From Actinomycetes bacterium (GTDB lineage: Bacteria; Actinomycetota; Actinomycetes; Mycobacteriales; Mycobacteriaceae), in contig JAEWRC010000105.1 of NCBI GenBank assembly GCA_023460175.1, positions 1 to 5,752 on the forward strand: a stretch of 5,752 nucleotides of DNA, given 5' to 3'. The notes under the pieces are model-generated. The model was not told where the DNA came from and did not search any database. It saw nothing but the letters and a program-made list of their open reading frames with translations. Positions 1 to 5,495 of the stretch are shown in pieces. The translations under genes were made by a program, and so were the position numbers. Each line of letters starts with the position of its first letter. Position 1 is the first letter of the stretch.

Positions 1-2
1 TG

Positions 3-392
3 CCCGCGCCGGTGGCGCCCGTGGTCCCGCCGCCGGTGATCGTGCTGCCGGAGTCGATCGTGCCGCCCATCCTGCGGCCGCGGTGGGATCCGCCGCGCGA
101 CTACAACCCGCGCTACAACCCACCCAAGTACGACCCGCCGAAATATGACCCACCCAAGTACGACCCGCCGTCGCGCTGGGAGCCGCCGAAGTGGGAACCG
201 CCGAAGTGGGAACCGCCCAAGTGGGAGCCGCCGAAGTCCAGCCCGCCGAAGTCCAGCCCGCCGAGCTACGAGCCGCCCAAGCAGCAGCGGCCGAAGTGGC
301 CGGGCAGCGACTCGGGCTCCCGGGGCGGTTCGGATCGGGGTTCGAGCCGAGGCGGGGATTCCATCTTCCCGTGGCCGTCGTTCGGTGACTGA
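3..392 (+). CDS. Proline-rich repeat protein, 3' end only (5' end outside window)
   Basis: I do not recognise this gene. The frame is open from the left edge to the TGA at 390-392. A GTG at 12 could be called as a start, but the in-frame codons before it (Pro-Ala-Pro-Val) continue the same composition, so this is better read as the C-terminal ~130 residues of a longer protein. The visible part is a Pro/Val stretch, then a tandem pentapeptide block of [YW][DEN]PPK and SSPPK units, then a Gly/Ser/Arg tail (about 30 residues) ending in an aromatic/Pro cluster, FPWPSFGD. It contains no cysteine or transmembrane segment. Such extended Pro/Tyr/Trp-rich tails occur in exported, wall-associated mycobacterial proteins, so a surface location is possible but is inference; the signal peptide and any catalytic domain would lie upstream. 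The gene is co-oriented with udgA, 82 bases ahead of it, so co-transcription is possible. Confidence 0.75.
   Translation, partial: PAPVAPVVPPPVIVLPESIVPPILRPRWDPPRDYNPRYNPPKYDPPKYDPPKYDPPSRWEPPKWEPPKWEPPKWEPPKSSPPKSSPPSYEPPKQQRPKWPGSDSGSRGGSDRGSSRGGDSIFPWPSFGD
84..281 (+). repeat. Tandem 15-base repeats coding YDPPK / WEPPK / SSPPK pentapeptides
   Basis: In-frame 15-base units run through the proline-rich gene. In order they code WDPPR, two degenerate Tyr-Asn-Pro units, YDPPK twice, a YDPPS unit, a lone Arg, WEPPK four times, SSPPK, SSPPS and YEPPK. A near-perfect 30-base period is also visible: the 23 bases at 118-140 recur at 148-170. The units group by kind (Tyr block, Trp block, Ser block), which suggests expansion by local duplication. 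Confidence 0.9.
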
Positions 393-474
393 GCGCCCAA
401 TCCGTTACCTGCTGTTGGCGTGACGCTCAGCGTCCGGACGCGGTGCGCTCATTCGGGCCGCATAGACAGGCCTC
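393..474. other. Gap between proline-rich gene and udgA
   Basis: This 82-base gap holds a small GC hairpin (GACGC at 422-426, GCGTC at 430-434, three-base loop) with no following T-run, so it is at best a weak terminator or pause site. The udgA start is preceded by only a poor ribosome-binding match (AGG at 468-470). I see no clear -35/-10 pair. Confidence 0.4.
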
Positions 475-1800
475 ATGCGATGCACGGTCTTCGGCACGGG
501 ATATCTCGGTGCCACCCACGCCGCCGGGATGGCCGAACTGGGCCATGAGGTCATCGGCGTGGACATCGACCCCGGCAAGGTCGCCAAGCTGGCCGCCGGG
601 GAGATCCCGTTCTACGAGCCCGGACTGCGAAAGATCCTGAGCGAGAACCTCGCCGCCGGTCGGCTGCGCTTCACCACCGACTACGACGAGGCCGCCGAGT
701 TCGCCGACGTGCACTTCCTGGGAGTCGGAACCCCGCAGAAGAAGGGCGAGTTGGGCGCCGACCTGCGGCATGTGCACGCGGTCATCGACACGCTGGTGCC
801 GCGGCTGTCGCGGCACGCGGTGATCGTGGGCAAGTCGACCGTCCCGGTGGGTACCTCCGCGGAACTCGTCGAGCGGGCCAAGGCGCTGGCCCCGGCCGCC
901 GTGGACGTCGAGATCGCCTGGAACCCCGAGTTCCTGCGCGAGGGCTTCGCCGTGCAGGACACCCTGCATCCGGACCGGATCGTGCTTGGTGTGCAACGGG
1001 ATTCGGTGCGCGCCGAGGCAGCCGTCCGGGAGCTGTACGCGCCGCTGCTGGCCGAGGACGTGCCGTTCCTGTTGACCGACCTGCAGACCGCCGAGCTGGT
1101 CAAGGTCTCGGCCAATGCCTTTCTGGCGACCAAGATCTCGTTCATCAACGCCATCTCCGAGGTGTGCGAGGCCGCCGACGCAGACGTGACTGTGCTGGCC
1201 GATGCGCTGGGCTATGATCCGCGCATCGGCCGGCGATTTCTCAACGCGGGATTGGGATTTGGCGGCGGCTGCCTGCCCAAGGACATCCGCGCGTTCATGG
1301 CCCGGGCCGGTGAACTGGGCGCCAACCACGCGCTGACGTTCCTGCGCGAGGTCGACAGCATCAACATGCGACGTCGCACCCGCATGGTGGAACTGGCCAC
1401 CCGCGCGTGCGGCGGTTCACTGCTGGGCGCCAACATCGCGGTGCTGGGCGCGGCGTTCAAACCCGAATCCGACGACGTGCGGGATTCCCCGGCGCTCAAC
1501 GTCGCCGGCATGCTGCAACTCAACGGCGCCACGGTCAACGTCTACGACCCCAAGGCGCTGGAGAACTCCCGCAAGGTCTTTCCCACCCTGAACTACTCGA
1601 CGTCGATCTTCGAGGCCTGCGAGCGGGCCGATGCGGTGCTGGTGCTCACCGAATGGAACGAGTTCGTCGACCTCGACCCGCACGATCTCGACGACGTGGT
1701 GCGCGGGCGGGTGATCGTCGACGGCCGTAACTGCCTCGACGTCGCGCGCTGGCAGTCCGCCGATTGGCAAGTGCACTGCCTGGGGCGCCTCGTACGCTGA
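475..1800 (+). CDS. udgA: UDP-glucose 6-dehydrogenase
   Basis: A cytoplasmic enzyme that oxidises UDP-glucose to UDP-glucuronate in two NAD+-dependent steps, supplying envelope glycans. At 441 residues it has the usual family length and is complete. The N-terminal Rossmann domain has GTGYLG at 7-12 and the NAD-ribose acidic residue at Asp30 (VIGVDID). NPEFLREG is at 150-157. The central helical domain has ELVKVSANAF at 207-216, with the family's catalytic Lys210 and Asn214. The catalytic-cysteine loop GFGGGCLPKD is at 261-270, with nucleophile Cys266 and Asp270. The C-terminal UDP-binding domain (about 320-425) carries AAFKPESDDVRDSP at 326-339. All key residues are present, so it should be active. 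From memory it closely matches M. tuberculosis UdgA (Rv0322), including the MRCTVFGTGYLG start, which supports the ATG at 475. It is the first gene of a tight three-gene cluster. A GDP-mannose dehydrogenase role is less likely. Confidence 0.95.
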   Translation: MRCTVFGTGYLGATHAAGMAELGHEVIGVDIDPGKVAKLAAGEIPFYEPGLRKILSENLAAGRLRFTTDYDEAAEFADVHFLGVGTPQKKGELGADLRHVHAVIDTLVPRLSRHAVIVGKSTVPVGTSAELVERAKALAPAAVDVEIAWNPEFLREGFAVQDTLHPDRIVLGVQRDSVRAEAAVRELYAPLLAEDVPFLLTDLQTAELVKVSANAFLATKISFINAISEVCEAADADVTVLADALGYDPRIGRRFLNAGLGFGGGCLPKDIRAFMARAGELGANHALTFLREVDSINMRRRTRMVELATRACGGSLLGANIAVLGAAFKPESDDVRDSPALNVAGMLQLNGATVNVYDPKALENSRKVFPTLNYSTSIFEACERADAVLVLTEWNEFVDLDPHDLDDVVRGRVIVDGRNCLDVARWQSADWQVHCLGRLVR

Positions 1801-1804
1801 CGGC

Positions 1805-2527
1805 GTGGACCACGCAACGCAACTCGCCGACGAGATCACTGCCTTTGCCGACGTGGTGTTCGGCGCCGATCTGCAGACCCCGGTGCCCACCTGCCCGGAG
1901 TGGACCCTGAATCAGCTGTACCGCCACGTCGGCCGCGGCATCCGATGGGCCGCCCGCAACGTCGCCAATGGGCTCGACGGACCGGCGGATCCCAAGACGG
2001 TGCCCGACGGCAGGCCCCCGACCGAACCCGAGGCGGCCCGGCAGTGGGTGATCGACGGCGCCCAGGTACTGCTGGCTGCGGTGGCCGAGGCCGGCCCCGA
2101 CGCCGAGGTCTGGACGTTCGGCGGCCCCAAGCCGGCCGCGTGGTGGGTCCGGCGCTGGACCCACGAGGTCGCGGTGCACCGCGCCGACGCCGCGATCGCC
2201 GTCGGCGCCGACTTCACGCTGGCGCCGGAGTGGGCCGCCGACGCGCTCAGCGAGTGGTTCGACCTGCTGACCCCGCGGCTGCCCGAGCTGGGCGCCAGAT
2301 CGGTGCATCTGCACGCCACCGACGGGGGGCTGGGCGAGGCCGGCGAATGGACCCTGCGCGACGGCACCTGGCGGCACGAGCACGGCAAGGGAGACGTCGC
2401 GTTGCGCGGACCCGCCACCGAGTTGCTGTTGGTCACGACCCGGCGTCGCCCGGTCGAGCAGACCACGGTCCAGGTGTTCGGCGAGGCCGACGTGCTGCGC
2501 GCCTGGTCGGACGCCATGACGCTGTGA
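1805..2527 (+). CDS. Maleylpyruvate isomerase-like mycothiol-dependent family protein
   Basis: A 240-residue protein of the actinobacterial DinB/MDMPI superfamily (TIGR03083 type), metal-dependent enzymes that commonly use mycothiol. The N-terminal four-helix part (about 1-130) has the hallmark VPTCPEWTLNQLYRHVG at 27-43 and WTHEVAVHRADA at 118-129. His41, Glu121 and His125 sit where the family's three metal ligands (His, Glu, His) are expected, so metal binding looks intact. The C-terminal part (about 145-235), with its THE/LLLVTTRRRP-like segment, fits the SCP2-like MDMPI_C domain. The substrate cannot be told: most paralogues are uncharacterised, and no gentisate-pathway genes are nearby, so true maleylpyruvate isomerisation is unlikely. 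The GTG start lies four bases after the udgA stop with no good Shine-Dalgarno sequence, so translational coupling to udgA is likely. The family call is firm; the reaction is unknown. Confidence 0.85.
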   Translation: MDHATQLADEITAFADVVFGADLQTPVPTCPEWTLNQLYRHVGRGIRWAARNVANGLDGPADPKTVPDGRPPTEPEAARQWVIDGAQVLLAAVAEAGPDAEVWTFGGPKPAAWWVRRWTHEVAVHRADAAIAVGADFTLAPEWAADALSEWFDLLTPRLPELGARSVHLHATDGGLGEAGEWTLRDGTWRHEHGKGDVALRGPATELLLVTTRRRPVEQTTVQVFGEADVLRAWSDAMTL

Positions 2528-2531
2528 GGAG
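2527..2531 (+). promoter_or_regulatory. Ribosome-binding site of the NTF2-like gene
   Basis: AGGAG shares its first base with the TGA stop of the preceding gene (2525-2527). It lies 13 bases before the ATG at 2545, longer than the usual 5-9. An in-frame TAG at 2533-2535 and no intervening in-frame start codon make 2545 the first possible start. Confidence 0.5.
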
Positions 2532-2544
2532 ATAGGTTGCTGTT

Positions 2545-2901
2545 ATGACGACTTCGGAGATCGCTACCGTCCTCGCCTGGCACGACGCCCTGAACGCCAA
2601 GGATGTCGAGACGCTGGTCCAGCTGAGCAGCGAGGACATCAAGATCGGCGACGCCCACGGCGCGGCCATGGGCGTGCCGGCGCTGACCGAATGGGCCCAG
2701 GCCTTCGCGCACACCGTGACGGTGGGCCGGATGTACGTGCACGACGGAGCGGTCGTGGCCGAGCAGACCCTGGAGGACGGCACCGTGGAGGCGACGGCCT
2801 TCCACGTGGTGCACGACGAGGTCACCTCGGTGTTCCGGCACGACGATCTGCCGACCGCGCTGGCCGCGGCCGAACTCAACGAGAAGGACTTGGTGCCCTG
2901 A
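2545..2901 (+). CDS. Small NTF2/SnoaL-like protein
   Basis: A 118-residue soluble protein with the single-domain cone-fold pattern of the NTF2/SnoaL superfamily. It has an N-terminal amphipathic helix (about 3-28, ATVLAWHDALNAKDVETLVQL), then a segment SSEDIKIGDAHGAAMGVPALTEWAQAF, which resembles the fold's strand, 'G'-loop and helix, then three or more beta strands (VGRMYVHDGAVVAEQTLEDGTVEATAFHVVHDEVTSVFRHD, about 61-101). Members are often small-molecule isomerases, hydrolases or simple binding proteins; nothing here identifies a ligand. There is no signal peptide or membrane segment. It lies 17 bases behind the MDMPI-like gene and is probably the last gene of the udgA cluster. Its final 26 bases are also the 3' end of the opposite-strand YibE/F gene. 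The fold assignment is good; the function is unknown. Confidence 0.8.
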   Translation: MTTSEIATVLAWHDALNAKDVETLVQLSSEDIKIGDAHGAAMGVPALTEWAQAFAHTVTVGRMYVHDGAVVAEQTLEDGTVEATAFHVVHDEVTSVFRHDDLPTALAAAELNEKDLVP

Positions 2902-4114
2902 CGGCCAGCAGGGCCGCGATTCCCGTCGTCAACGGCACCGACAGGGCCAGCGCGATACCGCCGACCGCGGAGCGGGCGATCTCGATGGCGACGGCCTCGC
3001 TGGTCAGCACGTCGCCCAGCGATCGGTTGGCCACGCTGAACAACAGCAGCAGCGGCAGCGAGCTGCCCGCGTAGGCCAGCACCAGCGTGTACACCGTGCT
3101 GGCGATGTGATCGCGACCCACCCGCATCGCACCGGTGAAAATGGCTCGGCGCGAGGTGTTTTCACTGGCATGGGCCAGTTCGAACACCGTGGCCGACTGG
3201 GCCACGGTCACGTCGTTGAGCACGCCCAGCGAGCCGATGATGAACCCGGCGAGCAGCAGGCCCGTGATCGAGATGTGCCCGAGGTAGGCGGTCACCTGGT
3301 TGTTCTGGTCCTCCGAGAGCCCGGTCAGGTGCGCCATTTCGATTGCCGCCCAGGACAATCCCGCGGCCAGCAGCAGCGAGGTCAGGGTGCCCAGCAAGGC
3401 GGCGCTGGTGCGCAGGCTGACCCCGTGCGCCAGATAGAGCACCGCATACAGGATGGCGGCCGAGGCCACCAGGGCCACCGGGACCGCCGGTGCGCCGTCG
3501 CGCAGGGCGGGGAGTAGGAACAGCACCAGGATGCCGAACGCGACGACGATCCCGACGAGCGCCCGCAGGCCGCGCCACCGCGCGACCGCGACGATCACCA
3601 CCGCGAACGCGGCGGCCAGCAGGATCAGCGGCGAGGTGCGCTCGTAGTCGTAGAAGGCGTAGCTGGTGATGCCCTGCGGGTCGACCTGACGGACGATCCG
3701 GATATGTTCGCCCGCAGCCAGATTGGGCTGACCGGGGGTGTGGGTGAACTCCAACAGCGTGTTGGCGCCGACATTGGCGCCGGACTCGATGGCGATCAGC
3801 ACCTGCACGCAGGGCCCGGCGTCGGGCAGGCCGGGCGCCGGCGTCGAGGTCAACACCCGCCCGGTCGACGGGCTGCCGCAGTTGCCCAGCGTGCTGGAGA
3901 TGACCTTGCCCGCCTCGGTGCTCACCGCCCCGCCGGTGGCGTCCTGGAACGGCATCGGGATGTCGACCTTCTGCTGAGTGGGCCACAGCAGCACACCGCC
4001 GGCGAACACGCCGATGCCGATCGCGATGAGCAGACCGACGACGATCTTGGCGGCGATCGGACCTACCGGGACGGGGCCGGAGCCGCCGTGTGAATGCGAG
4101 TGGGAGTGGGCCAC
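2876..4114 (-). CDS. YibE/F-family integral membrane protein
   Basis: A 412-residue membrane protein of the YibE/YibF family, whose function is not established. The N-terminus is histidine-rich (His3, 5, 7 and 9 alternating with Ser), followed by one transmembrane helix (about 22-45). A non-cytoplasmic domain follows (about 47-160), with two cysteines (79, 102) that could form a disulfide. A core of about seven further hydrophobic helices runs from about 163 to 404. Family-typical conserved segments are GVLNDVTVAQSATVFELA at 297-314 and GRDHIASTVYTLVLAYAG at 333-350. The GTG start lies two bases after the aminotransferase stop and lacks its own Shine-Dalgarno sequence, so it is probably made by translational coupling from the aspC message. 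Length and domain order look normal and intact. The family call is confident. A transport or metal-related role is speculation based only on the His-rich end. Confidence 0.88.
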   Translation of the reverse strand: MAHSHSHSHGGSGPVPVGPIAAKIVVGLLIAIGIGVFAGGVLLWPTQQKVDIPMPFQDATGGAVSTEAGKVISSTLGNCGSPSTGRVLTSTPAPGLPDAGPCVQVLIAIESGANVGANTLLEFTHTPGQPNLAAGEHIRIVRQVDPQGITSYAFYDYERTSPLILLAAAFAVVIVAVARWRGLRALVGIVVAFGILVLFLLPALRDGAPAVPVALVASAAILYAVLYLAHGVSLRTSAALLGTLTSLLLAAGLSWAAIEMAHLTGLSEDQNNQVTAYLGHISITGLLLAGFIIGSLGVLNDVTVAQSATVFELAHASENTSRRAIFTGAMRVGRDHIASTVYTLVLAYAGSSLPLLLLFSVANRSLGDVLTSEAVAIEIARSAVGGIALALSVPLTTGIAALLAVRAPSPSR

Positions 4115-4116
4115 GC

Positions 4117-5388
4117 CTACTGACGGTAGCTTGCCAGGAAATTGCCCAGGCGTTCGATGGCGCTGGTCAGATCACGCGCCCAGGGCAGCGTGACGATCCG
4201 CAGATGATCCGGTGCCGGCCAGTTGAACCCGGTGCCCTGGGTCACCAGGATCTTCTCCTGCAACAGCAGATCGAGCACCAGTTGCTCGTCGTCGGCGATG
4301 TCGTAGACCTCGGGGTCCAGTCGGGGGAACGCATACAGCGCACCGGCCGGCTTCACGCAGGACACACCGGGGATGTCGTTGAGCGCATTCCACGCCGCGT
4401 CGCGCTGCTCCAGCAGCCGTCCACCCGGCAGGACCAGGTCGTCGATGCTCTGGTGACCGCCCAGGGCCACCTGGATCGCGTGCTGCGCGGGCACGTTGGG
4501 ACACAGCCGCATGTTGGCCAGCAGGCTGATGCCCTCGATGAAGCTGCTGGCGTTCTCCTTGGGCCCGGTGATGGTGAGCCAGCCGGAGCGATAGCCGGCC
4601 ACCCGGTAGGCCTTGGACAGGCCGTTGAAGGTCAGCGTCAGTACATCCGGCGCCACGCTGGCCAGGCTGATGTGCTTGGCGTCGTCGTAGAGGATCTTGT
4701 CGTAGATCTCGTCGGCCAGTAGCAGCAGTTGGTGCTTGCGCGCCAGATCCGCTATCCGCGTGAGGATCTCGCGGCTGTACACCGCACCCGTCGGGTTGTT
4801 GGGGTTGATCACCACCAGCGCCTTGGTGCGGTCGGTGATCTTGGATTCGAGGTCGTCGATGTCGGGCTGCCAGCCCTGGGTCTCGTCGCACAGGTAGTGC
4901 ACCGGGGTGCCGCCGGCCAGCGCGGTCGAGGCGGTCCACAGCGGATAGTCCGGCGCGGGGATCAGCACCTGATCGCCGTTGTCGAGCAGCGCCTGCAGCG
5001 TCATGGTGATGAGCTCGGAGACGCCGTTGCCCAGGAACACGTCGTCGACGTCGAACCGGGGGAAGCCCTCGACCAGTTCGTAGCGGGTGACCACGGCGCG
5101 ACGAGCGCTGAGGATGCCCTTGGAGTCGGAGTAGCCCTGCGCGGTGGGCAGCGCCTGGATGATGTCGCGCATGATGACATCGGGCGCCTCGAAGCCGAAG
5201 GGGGCGGGGTTGCCGATGTTGAGCTTGAGGATCCGGTGACCCTCGTTCTCGAGCCGGGCGGCGTGATCGTGGATGGGCCCACGGATCTCGTACAGGACAT
5301 CCTGCAGCTTGGTCGACTGCGTGAAGATGCGTTGCCGGTTCTCGTGGCCGGCGGTGTGCCACGGCAACTGCGAAGTGCTCATGTCCAT
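4117..5388 (-). CDS. aspC: PLP-dependent alanine/aspartate aminotransferase (AlaA-like)
   Basis: A cytoplasmic fold-type I aminotransferase, 423 residues from the chosen ATG. Seen: KLNIGNPAPFGFEAPD near the N-terminus, PDYPLWTAS (146-154), NPNNPTGAVYS (195-205), ADEIYDKILY (225-234), the PLP lysine in FNGLSKAYRVAGYRSGW at Lys259, and HLRIVTLPWA with the substrate-carboxylate Arg397. The sequence is strikingly like E. coli AlaA (YfbQ), a glutamate-pyruvate transaminase, and like mycobacterial AspC (Rv0337c) as I recall it, so alanine formation from pyruvate and glutamate is at least as likely as aspartate formation. Start choice: ATG at 5388 has GGTGAG six bases upstream; ATG at 5382 is an alternative. 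The longer TTG at 5436 falls in the T-run of the upstream terminator and is unlikely. It is followed by yibE/F after two bases. Confidence 0.93.
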   Translation of the reverse strand: MDMSTSQLPWHTAGHENRQRIFTQSTKLQDVLYEIRGPIHDHAARLENEGHRILKLNIGNPAPFGFEAPDVIMRDIIQALPTAQGYSDSKGILSARRAVVTRYELVEGFPRFDVDDVFLGNGVSELITMTLQALLDNGDQVLIPAPDYPLWTASTALAGGTPVHYLCDETQGWQPDIDDLESKITDRTKALVVINPNNPTGAVYSREILTRIADLARKHQLLLLADEIYDKILYDDAKHISLASVAPDVLTLTFNGLSKAYRVAGYRSGWLTITGPKENASSFIEGISLLANMRLCPNVPAQHAIQVALGGHQSIDDLVLPGGRLLEQRDAAWNALNDIPGVSCVKPAGALYAFPRLDPEVYDIADDEQLVLDLLLQEKILVTQGTGFNWPAPDHLRIVTLPWARDLTSAIERLGNFLASYRQ

Positions 5389-5394
5389 CAGTGT

Positions 5395-5401
5395 CTCACC
5401 C
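5395..5401 (-). promoter_or_regulatory. aspC: Ribosome-binding site of aspC
   Basis: On the - strand, GGGTGAG ends six bases before the ATG at 5388 and twelve before the ATG at 5382. This spacing favours 5388 as the start. Confidence 0.45.
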
Positions 5402-5407
5402 GGTGCA

Positions 5408-5436
5408 ACTAAAATTTGCCGACTGCGGCCCACCAA
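5408..5436 (-). promoter_or_regulatory. Possible promoter of aspC-yibE/F
   Basis: On the - strand, TTGGTG (5436-5431) and TTTAGT (5413-5408) are 17 bases apart and match the sigma-70-like consensus at three and four of six positions. They lie in the only AT-rich patch between the upstream terminator and aspC. A start near 5401 would give a leader of about 13 bases carrying the ribosome-binding site. The need for a promoter here follows from the terminator; these exact hexamers are inference. Confidence 0.3.
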
Positions 5437-5482
5437 AAAGCTCTCAGGGCTGTGACTTGGTGCGATTCACAGCCCTGAGAGC
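5435..5482 (-). terminator. Intrinsic terminator of the upstream - strand gene
   Basis: A perfect 16-bp inverted repeat: GCTCTCAGGGCTGTGA at 5440-5455 pairs with 5467-5482 around an 11-base loop. Read on the - strand the stem is followed directly by five T (5439-5435), and it begins 13 bases after the TGA of the Fe-S-type gene (5498-5496). On the + strand only AATTT follows, so it faces the - strand. It should separate that gene from aspC. Because it also lies ~50 bases ahead of aspC, partial read-through is possible. Confidence 0.85.
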
Positions 5483-5495
5483 AATTTCACGTGGG

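Noticed and set aside
12..14. GTG at 12 as the start of the proline-rich gene
   Set aside because: The frame is open to the window edge with the same Pro/Ala/Val composition upstream, and no ribosome-binding site can be seen.
102..281. CRISPR-like or non-coding tandem repeat
   Set aside because: The units are contiguous 15-base in-frame codons with no spacers, so they are protein repeats.
427..1329. 300-residue open frame antisense to udgA
   Set aside because: Typical GC-rich shadow frame opposite a well-supported gene; Arg/Gly/His-rich composition with no recognisable domain and wholly inside the real gene.
1646..2841. Long antisense frames (245 and 309 residues) opposite the MDMPI-like and NTF2-like genes
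   Set aside because: They cross gene boundaries, have low-complexity composition and no family motifs, whereas the + strand frames carry conserved motifs.
2895..2916. Small GC hairpins just after the NTF2-like stop (CGGCC/GGCCG and GCCCT/AGGGC)
   Set aside because: Five-bp stems inside yibE/F coding sequence with no T-run; not convincing as a terminator.
4172..5362. 396-residue - strand frame overlapping aspC in another register
   Set aside because: Arg/Ala/Gly/His-rich shadow of the aminotransferase, which has all catalytic motifs in its own frame.
5410..5415. TAAAAT on the + strand as a -10 box
   Set aside because: No matching -35 and no + strand gene downstream; it is the reverse face of the AT-rich patch in front of aspC.
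5389..5436. Longer aspC start (TTG at 5436)
   Set aside because: It would begin inside the terminator T-run, has no ribosome-binding site, and adds 16 residues without family similarity; ATG at 5388 has GGTGAG at good spacing.
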